Assembly: GCF_014639155.1 (NCBI RefSeq)
Contig: NZ_BMFT01000001.1
Span: forward strand, 868,001-932,000
From: Paenibacillus segetis
Lineage (GTDB): Bacteria > Bacillota > Bacilli > Paenibacillales > Paenibacillaceae
Direction: 5' to 3'
Length of the DNA: 64,000 nt
The notes under the pieces were generated by a model. The model saw nothing but the letters and a program-made list of their open reading frames with translations, was not told the origin of the DNA and searched no databases. Shown here piece after piece: positions 9,362 to 17,998 of the stretch; position 1 is the first letter of the stretch, and every line of letters begins with the position of its first letter. A program made the translations under genes and the position numbers.

Positions 9362-9410
9362 ATAACAAACAGGGTGTAGATCGCATTTTGATCTACACCC
9401 TGTTTGTTAT
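9362..9410. terminator. Bidirectional terminator between glnA and the lacI-type gene
   Basis: A perfect 21-bp stem (arm beginning ATAACAAACAGGGTGTAG) with a 7-base loop lies between the two convergent genes and can serve both. Confidence 0.93.
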
Positions 9411-9421
9411 TGTTACTATGT

Positions 9422-10462
9422 TTACTCGTAGATACTGCCTAGATTCATACCACTTCCACATGACTCACGAATAACCAATTCCGGTTCTACCACAACATTC
9501 ACTGTTTCCGATTGATTATTGATTAGGTCAAATAACATAAGCGAGGCCAACCTACCGATTTTGTCTTTGTTCTGCTTAATTGTCGTTATGGATGGGCTTG
9601 TATATTGACATGCCTCAATATCATCACAGCCAATAATGGCTACATCTTGAGGTACACTTAAATGATTCTCTTTGAGTGCTCTCATTGCCCCGATAGCAAT
9701 CAGGTCTGATGCTGCAAAGATGGCCCGTGGAAGGCTGCCAGATTGTATCATTCTACTCATCGCTTCATAACCGCTTGATTCAAAGAAGTTATCCCCATTA
9801 ACGAACCAATTATCGTTTTGTGGAAGTCCAAAGTTCTCAATTGCATCTTTATAACCAGTTTCACGCATATTAGAGATATCGGATTCCAATGTACTTCCGA
9901 TGTACCCCAGTTCTCGGTAACCCTGTAAATAAAAATGTTCGACAACCTTGTATGACATTTTATAGTTGTCGGACATAATATAACCAGAATTTTTGCCCTT
10001 GAGGTGGATATCGACGCCGATACATGGGATTTCGCTGAGATCTAACTCGGTAATGGATTGTTCCAATTGTTGTCCGGTAACAATAATACATCCATCTACA
10101 TGAAAGTGTAAGCAGCGTGCTACATAATCCCCATCCACGGAGTGGAATTTCTCATTGGAGAAAAACAGGAGATCGTATCCTAAGAAGCCCATATGCTTCT
10201 TGAACGAGTTAAGCACTCCTAGAAAAAATGGATGTGTGAAGTCGACATTTAGCTTTCCCGCAAAAATAACGCCAATGAGATTGGATTTCTTGGTTGCCAA
10301 CGTTTTCGCGGAATTCGAAGGGACATAACCAGTTTGTCTCATGATTTCAAGGACCTTAGCTTTGGTATCCTCGGAAATATCGCTGTAGTTGTTAATAATC
10401 TTGGAGACAGTTGATACGGAGACTCCAGCCATTTCAGCAATGGTTTTAATGTTTACCGACAC
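9422..10462 (-). CDS. LacI/GalR-family transcriptional repressor
   Basis: An N-terminal LacI helix-turn-helix (IKTIAEMAGVSVSTVSKIIN) and hinge (TGYVPSNSAKTLATKKS) are followed by a periplasmic-binding-protein-like sugar sensor ending in SPSITTIKQNKDKIG. The GTG start at 10462 is chosen because AGGAGG lies 8 bases upstream; an in-frame TTG at 10468 is too close to that site. The gene faces the ABC importer and phosphorylase genes across a 400-base region holding three ACGAAA-type palindromes. It most likely represses that operon and itself, and is released by the imported sugar or its breakdown product. Protein of 346 residues, normal for the family. Confidence 0.94.
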   Translation of the reverse strand: MSVNIKTIAEMAGVSVSTVSKIINNYSDISEDTKAKVLEIMRQTGYVPSNSAKTLATKKSNLIGVIFAGKLNVDFTHPFFLGVLNSFKKHMGFLGYDLLFFSNEKFHSVDGDYVARCLHFHVDGCIIVTGQQLEQSITELDLSEIPCIGVDIHLKGKNSGYIMSDNYKMSYKVVEHFYLQGYRELGYIGSTLESDISNMRETGYKDAIENFGLPQNDNWFVNGDNFFESSGYEAMSRMIQSGSLPRAIFAASDLIAIGAMRALKENHLSVPQDVAIIGCDDIEACQYTSPSITTIKQNKDKIGRLASLMLFDLINNQSETVNVVVEPELVIRESCGSGMNLGSIYE

Positions 10463-10563
10463 GATCAAGCCCTCCTAGAGTTCAAAACAAATCTATACTT
10501 TAAAATCATCTTGTCATTAAGGATGATCATGGAGTCGAACATTCTGTTAAGCCTTATCCTATA

Positions 10564-10582
10564 TACGAAAATTGTTTTCGTA
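10564..10582. promoter_or_regulatory. Palindromic operator 1 (lacI side)
   Basis: TACGAAAA-TTG-TTTTCGTA, an 8-bp perfect dyad about 100 bases before the repressor start. It shares the ACGAAA/TTTCGT half-site with the two boxes below and suggests autoregulation. Confidence 0.65.
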
Positions 10583-10724
10583 AAATAGTGTACAAGTTAT
10601 TTAAAGGGTAGTCAATTAGATTAATGTGAGGGAGAACAAAAAAACCATATATGAATAGGTTTTATGCTAAATATAACGATACTTATTTATATAAGAAGCG
10701 AAATTTCTGACATTAAAAAATAAC

Positions 10725-10753
10725 TTTACAAACAAAAAAATCAATGCAATAAT
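10725..10753 (+). promoter_or_regulatory. Promoter of the sugar importer operon
   Basis: TTTACA (10725-10730), 17-base spacer, AATAAT (10748-10753). Operator 2 starts 8 bases downstream, over the expected transcription start. Confidence 0.6.
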
Positions 10754-10760
10754 GGCAATG

Positions 10761-10776
10761 ACGAAACCGCTTTCGT
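10761..10776. promoter_or_regulatory. Palindromic operator 2 (importer promoter)
   Basis: ACGAAACCGCTTTCGT has the central CG typical of LacI-family operators and lies just after the -10 box, the classical position for repression. It also partly resembles a CcpA cre site, so carbon catabolite control cannot be excluded. Confidence 0.7.
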
Positions 10777-10815
10777 TAAAAATATCGCAGATACATTGGA
10801 TTTTACGAAAATTAA

Positions 10816-10830
10816 CGAAAATAAGTTTCG
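10816..10830. promoter_or_regulatory. Palindromic operator 3 (leader)
   Basis: CGAAA-ATAAG-TTTCG, with an extra ACGAAA half-site just upstream at 10805. It is 36 bases before the start of the binding-protein gene. Confidence 0.5.
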
Positions 10831-10866
10831 AAACAAAAATTTTGATAACACAGGGGGTTATTTAAA

Positions 10867-12216
10867 ATGATTAAGAGAATTCCTGCTCTAGTCCTATCTG
10901 GTGCTCTAACACTTAGTTTGGCGGCATGTGGAAGCAATAATACCGCTACAGAAGGAAATGGTGGTAGCAAACCATCGGGAGAGAAAAAGGTAGTCAAAAT
11001 TCTTCACTGGAAACAAGGTAACGTTAATGCAGCAATGGAGGAAATTAATAAGGCGTTTGAAGCTAAATATCCAGAATATAAAGTTGAGTATACGACAACC
11101 GGTCCGGATGACGAGTACAAGCAAGCGCAAAGAGCAAGAATTACTGCAAACGACGTTGACATTCTTGCCGACCTCTCAGGTATGAGATTGTCTCCGAAAG
11201 ATTGGACTCCAGGAGCGAAAGTGCCTGACTGGCAACAATGGATTGATTCTGGCCTCATCGCTGATTTGTCAGATCAAGAATTCGTGAAGAAATGGAATGC
11301 TAACGATATCGAAAAAGCAGGTACCTACAACGATAAAGTCTATGCGATTCCAACTGGTAAAGTAGCGATGTCCGGGTTATTCTACAACAAACAAATTTTT
11401 GAAGATAATGGACTGAAAGTCCCTACTACTTGGACAGAGTTCCTTAAACTTTGTGAGGATTTGAAAGCAAAAGGTATCACTCCAATCGGCGTAGCTGGTA
11501 AAGATGTATGGCCTTTGAAACTGCCTGTATTCGCACTGCAAGCGAAAATTCTTGGCGGTGGAGATCAACAAAAATGGATTGAAGGCGTTTGGAAAGGCGA
11601 AACTGCATTTAACGATGCGGAAGCCGTAGAAGTTCTAGAAAAAATGAAGACTCTTCAAGATAATTATATGATTGATGGATTTATGGGAATTGACTATGCA
11701 TCTGCACCTTCCATTTTTGCAACTGGAAAAGTGGCCATGCTTGCTGATGGTTCATGGGATGCACCAACAATTGCTACTGCAAATCCAGATTTGAAATTTG
11801 GTTATTTCCCAGTTCCAGCTACTGAAGACGCTGCGAAAAATGCATCTTTCGTTGGTAAATACGATGTAACCTGGTACGCAGCAGAAAAAGGTCCGAACAA
11901 AGAAGGCGCTTTGAAATGGTTGGAATTCTTCTCTGAACCAGAGAACTACACGAAATATGTCAAGGCTGCAGGATTTATTCCGACTCAAGATAATATCTCT
12001 ACTGAAAGCGAATTTATCGACAATGAACTTACCCCTTACTTGGGTGACTTCGAACTTGCATATGAGATTATGATGATCAACCGTCAAAACGTGGGTGAGC
12101 ATCTCGCTGCTGAAGGTGTTCATACTGAATATCTAGCTCCAGGCGGAGAATTTAAAACAGCTAAAGAATTGGCTGATGTACAGCAAAAAGAATGGGAAGC
12201 TGCTGCTCCTAAATGA
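10867..12216 (+). CDS. Sugar ABC transporter substrate-binding lipoprotein (family 1)
   Basis: A 449-residue extracellular binding protein. The signal peptide ends in the lipobox LSLAAC with lipidated C21, followed by a Gly/Ser/Asn linker. The mature part has the features of MsmE/MalE-type binding proteins (KILHWKQGN, YAIPTGKVAMSGLFYNKQIF, MLADGSWDAP). It captures an oligosaccharide and delivers it to the two permeases encoded next; no ATPase is encoded here, so a shared MsmX/MsmK-type ATPase elsewhere is needed. The GH94 phosphorylase at the end of the operon points to a beta-linked glucobiose such as laminaribiose. Confidence 0.93.
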   Translation: MIKRIPALVLSGALTLSLAACGSNNTATEGNGGSKPSGEKKVVKILHWKQGNVNAAMEEINKAFEAKYPEYKVEYTTTGPDDEYKQAQRARITANDVDILADLSGMRLSPKDWTPGAKVPDWQQWIDSGLIADLSDQEFVKKWNANDIEKAGTYNDKVYAIPTGKVAMSGLFYNKQIFEDNGLKVPTTWTEFLKLCEDLKAKGITPIGVAGKDVWPLKLPVFALQAKILGGGDQQKWIEGVWKGETAFNDAEAVEVLEKMKTLQDNYMIDGFMGIDYASAPSIFATGKVAMLADGSWDAPTIATANPDLKFGYFPVPATEDAAKNASFVGKYDVTWYAAEKGPNKEGALKWLEFFSEPENYTKYVKAAGFIPTQDNISTESEFIDNELTPYLGDFELAYEIMMINRQNVGEHLAAEGVHTEYLAPGGEFKTAKELADVQQKEWEAAAPK

Positions 12217-12253
12217 TTTAGGCGCTGATATAACTTATAGAACCAAACTGTAT

Positions 12254-12277
12254 CGGGGTCTGAGTTATCAGACCCCG
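12254..12277 (+). other. Intra-operon hairpin after the binding-protein gene
   Basis: CGGGGTCTGA-GTTA-TCAGACCCCG, a perfect 10-bp stem without a good T run. Such hairpins commonly stabilise the upstream message or attenuate, giving more binding protein than permease. Confidence 0.75.
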
Positions 12278-12313
12278 CTAGTTTATTGACATGGATAGGT
12301 GAGGTGAGAGAGT

Positions 12314-13207
12314 TTGTATCCATTTGGAAAAGGTTTTAACCGTTACGTACCCTTGCTGCTGTTGCTTATACCTTTTTTATTGTACGTAATATTCTATTTT
12401 GGTCCTTCAGTATTAACGGTTATTTACTCCTTTACGGATGTAAAGAATATACCTGGAAGTCCTGTTAACTTTGTAGGACTTGATAATTATTATGATGTAT
12501 TCTTCTCTGGGAACTCTGGAGAACGTTGGCGCTCAATTACAAACACGCTAATCTTCATGGTTGTTGTAACAGTTGTACAGAATGGGGTAGCTTTGTTTAT
12601 TGCTGTTTTGATTAATCAAAGGTTGCGTGGCGATAATTTCTACCGTGCCGTGTTCTTCATGCCGGTTGTTCTAGGTGTCGCTGTAGTTTCGTTAATTTGG
12701 GGCATGATGTTTGATCCACTTAGTGGCCCTGTGAACATGTTATATGAGTGGCTGTTTGGATATAAAGATATGTTCTTTGCCAGCTTTACACATGCTTTTG
12801 GTTACATTATCTTTGTACAGATTTGGATGTACATGGGTTACTCTATGTTGATTTTCCTTTCAGGACTTCAGTCCGTGCCTAAAGACTTATACGAGGCAGG
12901 ATATATTGATGGAACTACAAAATGGCAGTCATTCCGCCATATTACATTCCCTCTAATTGCATCGTCATTTACCGTTAACATGTTGCTTTCGATTATCGGG
13001 GCGATGTCGACGTTTGATATTATTTTGGCAACGACAGATGGACGATTCAATACAAGAACAATGGCTTACGACGTATATAAAGAGACATTCCGTGGTAGCT
13101 TGGAGATGGGACTTCCTTCGGCCCTTTCCGTTGTTCAGTTCCTTATGATCCTAGTCTTCGTTATCGTTGCTGTTAAACAAATGCGTAAGAGAGAGGTGGA
13201 ATATTAA
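12314..13207 (+). CDS. Sugar ABC transporter permease (MalF/UgpA type)
   Basis: A 297-residue integral membrane protein with about six membrane segments and the permease signature loop near DLYEAGYIDGTTKWQSFRHI that contacts the ATPase. The start is a TTG at 12314 with AGGTGAGGTG 8 bases upstream; no ATG fits. It pairs with the next permease to make the channel of the importer. Confidence 0.93.
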   Translation: MYPFGKGFNRYVPLLLLLIPFLLYVIFYFGPSVLTVIYSFTDVKNIPGSPVNFVGLDNYYDVFFSGNSGERWRSITNTLIFMVVVTVVQNGVALFIAVLINQRLRGDNFYRAVFFMPVVLGVAVVSLIWGMMFDPLSGPVNMLYEWLFGYKDMFFASFTHAFGYIIFVQIWMYMGYSMLIFLSGLQSVPKDLYEAGYIDGTTKWQSFRHITFPLIASSFTVNMLLSIIGAMSTFDIILATTDGRFNTRTMAYDVYKETFRGSLEMGLPSALSVVQFLMILVFVIVAVKQMRKREVEY

Positions 13208-13208
13208 A

Positions 13209-14045
13209 ATGAAGAAGTCAAAATCATTTACTATTCTGTCTTACTCCGTAATTTTTGTACTATTGATACTGTATATCGCACCTCTGATCCTTGTTCTTAA
13301 CGTTTCGCTCAAATCATATCCAGAGTATCTAATGAACCCCATTGGTCTTGTAAAAGAAGTGCAGTGGAGCAATTACGTTGATGCTTGGACGGAAGGGAAC
13401 TTCGCCAATTACTTTATTAACAGTATTATTTATACGGTAGCTGCAACTGTATTGACAATCATTGTATCCGTTATGGGTGCATTCCCAGTTGCCCGCGGTT
13501 ATGTAAAGTGGAGCGGATTTATTTACCTGTTCTTCTTGCTGTCGCAATTTCTGCCAAATCCAATGGTTTCTCAATATAAATTGATGCTATCACTGCGGGA
13601 AAGTTTGGATATCTTCGGATATGATACCAAGTTAGGTTACATCATATTGAAAACGAGCGGTACAGGTGTCGTGTTCATGTTGTTCGTTGGTTATATCAAA
13701 TCCATTAGTCGCGACTTGGATGAAGCTGCGGGAATGGATGGATCTGGCTATGTTCGCTACCTGTTCCAAATGATTATGCCGTTGATGAAACCGGTTATTG
13801 CAACGGGTGTCATTCTGACAGCGATTGGGATTTGGAACGACTTTGTCGGTCCGATTATGTACTTGCCTAGTAAGGTGAATTACCCAATCACATTCGGATT
13901 GAAGGAGTTCAAGGGGCAATACGGAAATAACTGGCCACTTCTTGCCTGCGGTATTACTCTTGTTGCTGCTCCGCTTATGGTGTTATATTCCTTCATCCAG
14001 AAATATCTTGTAGATGGAGCTTTAGCAGGTGCAGTTAAATCTTAA
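13209..14045 (+). CDS. Sugar ABC transporter permease (MalG/UgpE type)
   Basis: A 278-residue membrane protein, about six segments, with the EAA loop DLDEAAGMDGSGYVRYLFQM. The ATG at 13209 follows GAGAGGTGG and comes 1 base after the stop of the first permease, so the two are translationally linked. Upstream in-frame codons lie within the previous gene and lack a ribosome site. It completes the transmembrane part of the importer. Confidence 0.94.
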   Translation: MKKSKSFTILSYSVIFVLLILYIAPLILVLNVSLKSYPEYLMNPIGLVKEVQWSNYVDAWTEGNFANYFINSIIYTVAATVLTIIVSVMGAFPVARGYVKWSGFIYLFFLLSQFLPNPMVSQYKLMLSLRESLDIFGYDTKLGYIILKTSGTGVVFMLFVGYIKSISRDLDEAAGMDGSGYVRYLFQMIMPLMKPVIATGVILTAIGIWNDFVGPIMYLPSKVNYPITFGLKEFKGQYGNNWPLLACGITLVAAPLMVLYSFIQKYLVDGALAGAVKS

Positions 14046-14094
14046 GAAGTAAAGTTAAAAATGTGGTGATTTCAAAGTGAGAGGAAGAAGCAAA

Positions 14095-16821
14095 ATGAGC
14101 CAACAGGGCTGGAAATTTCAGGGGAAACAAGGGGAGTTTAAGCTAACTCATCCGGAGAATCATAGCTATTTATACTTTCCTTTAGTGAATGAGGCGGGAA
14201 TGATGTCCGCTATTACACCGAATTTGCATGGCGAGATCACCTCAAGTCATAATACATTCCTTATGGAACCAGTTTCTGTGGACAACTTACACAATTCCAA
14301 GGCATCGCGAAACTTTTGGGTTCATATTGAAGGTTACGGTGCTTGGTCAGCTAGCGGCAATTCGGCAAGACAGAACGCTCAGCAGTTCTCTGATGCCAAA
14401 GAAGATAGCTTCATGGAAGCAGGATTTTTGTGGCATAAATTAACACGGAATAATCAAGAGGTTGGCTTGAAGGCTGAGACGGTTAGCTTTGTCCCCGTTA
14501 CTGATGACAAGGTAGAGCTAATGAAAGTGAGTTTGACCAATACGGGTAAATCCCCTATCCAATTGACTCCGACAGCAGCAATTCCTTTGTACGGACGTTC
14601 TGCAGATGACCTTAGGGATCATCGTCATGTAACTTCATTGCTTCATCGTATTTATCCTTCTGAATACGGGGTAGAAGTGCAACCAGCGCTTTCTTTTGAT
14701 GAAAGAGGACATCGTATTAACAAAGTAACTTATGGAGTGTTGGGCTCTGACGCTAGTGGAGCAGCACCAACAGGATTATTCCCAGTAACTGAGGAGTTTG
14801 TTGGTGAAGGTGGGGCGCTTGATTGGCCTGAAGCCGTTGTTGCCAATTTAGAGCCAAACACTGCACGTGGGGTAACAATCGAAGGTTATGAAGCTGTAGG
14901 TGGATTGCGGTTCGAGCATGTGCAATTATTACCTGGGCAATCAGTCTCCTATATTGTGGCTATGATTATTTCTGATGATCGGATCGAAACTGAGCGTTAT
15001 GCTAAAGATTATTTATCTGAAGCTTGTTTTAATGCTCTATTAGAAGAGAATAAGACTTATTGGCTAGAGAAGCTGGACACTATCTCATTCCATTCAGGAG
15101 ATCAAGAGCAAGATATGTGGATGAAGTGGGTAACGCTACAGCCCATTTTGAGACGTATGTATGGTAACTCCTTCCTTCCATATCATGACTACGGTCGTGG
15201 TGGCCGTGGATGGCGCGACCTATGGCAAGACTGCTTGGCGTTGATGGTCATGGAGCCGTCCGAAGTGAGATATCTTCTCCACAATAACTATGCGGGTGTT
15301 CGTATTGATGGAAGTAACGCGACGATCATTGGATCAAAACCGGGTGAATTTGTTGCTGATCGGAATAACATTCCACGGGTTTGGATGGATCATGGAGCTT
15401 GGCCATTGCTGACTACATTGCTCTATATTCGTCAAAGTGGGGACATAGACTTCTTGTTACAACCACAGTCTTACTTCCGTGATTCCTTCGTCAAGCGTTG
15501 TCATGATCGTGATCTTTCTTGGAAGCCTGAGCACGGTAATCAGCTCCTGTCTCGTGAAGGAAGTCTTTATGAGGGAACTATTCTAGAGCATATTTTGCTA
15601 CAAAACATCGTCCCATTCTTTAATGTTGGCGAACATAACAATATCAAATTGGAAGGCGCCGATTGGAATGATGGTCTTGACCTTGCTCCAGATCGGGGAG
15701 AGAGTGTTGCGTTTACCGCTTTCTATGCTAGTAATTTGCTAGAATTGTCTGAATTATTGCTCCATTTGAAAAAGGTTTCAAACATGGAGACCATCGAACT
15801 GGCAGAAGAAATGATCGTATTGTTCGATACATTGTCAAGTGCGATTTCATATGAGAGTATCACTGACAAGCATGCTTTATTGGAACGGTATTACGATTCC
15901 ATTGTTCCGACGATTAGTGGTAAAAAACTCAAGTTGGACATTGAAAAAGTAGCAGCCGATTTACAACATAAAGCAGAATGGGTAATTGACCATCTCCGCA
16001 AAAATGAATGGATCGTGAACAAAGAAGGCTTTGAGTGGTTCAACGGATACTATAATAATGACTCAGAACGCGTAGAAGGAGATTATCCTAGTGGTGTAAG
16101 GATGACGCTTACGGGTCAAGTGTTCAGCATTATGGGTGGAATCGCTACAGATGAACAGGTTGGCAAAATTGTAAATGCTGTGGATCGGTATTTGAAGGAT
16201 GATCATATCGGTTATCGTTTGAATTCGCAATTTGGTGGTATTCAGCAAAACCTAGGTCGGGCTTTTGGCTTTGCCTTTGGACACAAAGAGAATGGAGCCA
16301 TGTTCAGCCACATGACCGTGATGTATGCCAATGCACTTTATAAACGCGGTTTTGTCAAAGAAGGTCATCAGGTACTAGACTCGATTTACTCTTTATCCGC
16401 AGACTTCGGCACAAGCCGGATGTATCCTGGGGTTCCAGAGTATATCAATGAGAAAGGCCGGGGTATGTATACTTATTTGACAGGGTCAGCCAGCTGGTTG
16501 CTACTGACCGAGCTTACTGAAGTATACGGAGTGAAGGGTCATTACGGAGATTTGCATCTGGAGCCAAAGCTTACAAAAGAGCAGTTCGATCAAGAAGGCA
16601 ATGCTTCTGTCGAAACGTTGTTCGCCGATCGGATGTTACGTATTGTGTATCATAATCCTAAGCATGCTGATTTTGGGCAATACCGTATTGCATCTATCAC
16701 TTTAAACGGTAAGCCGATCTCTTATGAAGAGCATGGCTTGGGTAGCCTTATTGGGCGTTCAATATTGGAGTCGCTACCTAAGGACAATACTCATACTATT
16801 GATATTATCCTTGATGTATAG
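14095..16821 (+). CDS. GH94 disaccharide phosphorylase (probable laminaribiose phosphorylase)
   Basis: A 908-residue cytoplasmic enzyme of glycoside hydrolase family 94: N-terminal beta-sandwich with NFWVHIEGYGAWS, then an alpha/alpha barrel with WRDLWQD and the catalytic region GADWNDGLDL, where the aspartate near residue 526 is the probable general acid. GH94 enzymes split beta-glucosides with phosphate to alpha-glucose 1-phosphate and a sugar. Laminaribiose phosphorylase of Paenibacillus sp. YM-1 is of about this length and sits after ABC importer genes, so beta-1,3-glucobiose is the leading substrate; cellobiose or another glucobiose is possible. ATG 14095 is chosen for the GAGGAAG site 8 bases upstream; a GTG at 14077 is a weaker alternative. 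Confidence 0.88.
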   Translation: MSQQGWKFQGKQGEFKLTHPENHSYLYFPLVNEAGMMSAITPNLHGEITSSHNTFLMEPVSVDNLHNSKASRNFWVHIEGYGAWSASGNSARQNAQQFSDAKEDSFMEAGFLWHKLTRNNQEVGLKAETVSFVPVTDDKVELMKVSLTNTGKSPIQLTPTAAIPLYGRSADDLRDHRHVTSLLHRIYPSEYGVEVQPALSFDERGHRINKVTYGVLGSDASGAAPTGLFPVTEEFVGEGGALDWPEAVVANLEPNTARGVTIEGYEAVGGLRFEHVQLLPGQSVSYIVAMIISDDRIETERYAKDYLSEACFNALLEENKTYWLEKLDTISFHSGDQEQDMWMKWVTLQPILRRMYGNSFLPYHDYGRGGRGWRDLWQDCLALMVMEPSEVRYLLHNNYAGVRIDGSNATIIGSKPGEFVADRNNIPRVWMDHGAWPLLTTLLYIRQSGDIDFLLQPQSYFRDSFVKRCHDRDLSWKPEHGNQLLSREGSLYEGTILEHILLQNIVPFFNVGEHNNIKLEGADWNDGLDLAPDRGESVAFTAFYASNLLELSELLLHLKKVSNMETIELAEEMIVLFDTLSSAISYESITDKHALLERYYDSIVPTISGKKLKLDIEKVAADLQHKAEWVIDHLRKNEWIVNKEGFEWFNGYYNNDSERVEGDYPSGVRMTLTGQVFSIMGGIATDEQVGKIVNAVDRYLKDDHIGYRLNSQFGGIQQNLGRAFGFAFGHKENGAMFSHMTVMYANALYKRGFVKEGHQVLDSIYSLSADFGTSRMYPGVPEYINEKGRGMYTYLTGSASWLLLTELTEVYGVKGHYGDLHLEPKLTKEQFDQEGNASVETLFADRMLRIVYHNPKHADFGQYRIASITLNGKPISYEEHGLGSLIGRSILESLPKDNTHTIDIILDV

Positions 16822-16873
16822 TCGAAATTAAGTGTTAGCAACATGAACTTCAGTATATAACTTGATGATGAAG

Positions 16874-16906
16874 ACCCTGGTCCTTACTAGAAGGCCAGGG
16901 TTTCTC
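16874..16906 (+). terminator. Terminator after the phosphorylase gene
   Basis: ACCCTGG and CCAGGGT arms around a partly paired TCCTT/GAAGG core, then TTTCTCTT. It separates the next gene from the operon. Confidence 0.75.
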
Positions 16907-16954
16907 TTATAAACTATTACTTTAATCGTTATAGAATAAAGAAGGGGATGCTAT

Positions 16955-17839
16955 ATGGCATATCAACTAAAAAATGAACATTTGATTATTGACATTGCGG
17001 AACCTGGTGATTACCAACGTACTCGTTTTGATTGGAGTGGGTTTATCACGGGAACGACTCTGATCCAAGGGAATCATACCTTTTGCGTACCGGAAAGCCT
17101 GATTCCGATGCAAGGAACTGGGGGAATAGGGATATGTAATGAGTTTGGATTGGCGAAGGCGATTGGGTACGATGAGGTGGGAGTGGGAGAACAATTCCCT
17201 AAGCTTGGAGTAGGTTTACTTACAAGAACCAGTGATACAGCTTATGAATTTAATCGAGACTATCCTCTCGATTCTTTCGAGATCAGTGTAGAGCATTCCG
17301 GACCGCAGAGCATCACTTTTACCGTACTACCCAAGGATTGCAGGGGCTACGCCGTTTCATTGGTTAAGACAATTTCGGTTGAGAATAACCGGTTAATTGT
17401 AGACTACTGCCTTCATAATACGGGAACAAAGGGGATTCATACCCACGAATATGCTCATAACTTCTTCGGCATTGACGGCCGTAAGGTAGGGCCCGATTAT
17501 GTCCTGAAATTTCCTTTCGCATTACGTCCATGGAATGATGATAAAGAGACGATGGAGGGACTTTCGTTTCACAAGGGGGAGGTTCGCTGGAGCGGGGAGC
17601 CAGAAGAGGAGTTCTATTTCTGCTTAGATGGATTTGAAGGCCAGGCATATCCTTGGATGTGGGAGCTTCTACATGAACCTAGCCATACAGGAATACGTGA
17701 GCTTAGTAAGTTCTCCGTTTCCTCTGTCGCGGTATGGGGGAAGGGGCATGTTGTATCACCTGAAATATTCATTGAGTTAAAGCTTAACCCTGGTGATAAG
17801 AAAAATTGGTCCCGTGTGTATGAGTTTTTCACAAGGTAA
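16955..17839 (+). CDS. Galactose-mutarotase-fold protein, function unknown
   Basis: A 294-residue soluble protein whose beta-rich sequence and central His-containing stretch (THEYAHNFFGIDG, near 165) recall the aldose-epimerase / galactose-mutarotase-like fold; I do not recognise a named family. No signal peptide or membrane segment. AAGAAGGGGATG precedes the ATG. It follows the phosphorylase operon but behind a terminator, with 50 bases of its own upstream sequence. A sugar-converting role linked with the released glucose or glucose 1-phosphate is possible, but not shown. Composition is like its neighbours. Confidence 0.6.
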   Translation: MAYQLKNEHLIIDIAEPGDYQRTRFDWSGFITGTTLIQGNHTFCVPESLIPMQGTGGIGICNEFGLAKAIGYDEVGVGEQFPKLGVGLLTRTSDTAYEFNRDYPLDSFEISVEHSGPQSITFTVLPKDCRGYAVSLVKTISVENNRLIVDYCLHNTGTKGIHTHEYAHNFFGIDGRKVGPDYVLKFPFALRPWNDDKETMEGLSFHKGEVRWSGEPEEEFYFCLDGFEGQAYPWMWELLHEPSHTGIRELSKFSVSSVAVWGKGHVVSPEIFIELKLNPGDKKNWSRVYEFFTR

Positions 17840-17913
17840 CACATAAATTCTTTGCCGAGATCAAGCGTTAATGTGTCAATTCTGCAAACTATGTTTTTTG
17901 ATGCAATATACGC

Positions 17914-17942
17914 TTGCTGTCAAAAAGAATAGTTGCTATGAT
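17914..17942 (+). promoter_or_regulatory. SigA-type promoter of serC
   Basis: TTGCTG (17914-17919), 17-base spacer, TATGAT (17937-17942), about 55 bases before the serC start. Confidence 0.65.
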
Positions 17943-17998
17943 AATTCTTATCTATAACTTCGAACTATATAAAACAGGATAAGAGAGGGTGGGGGATT

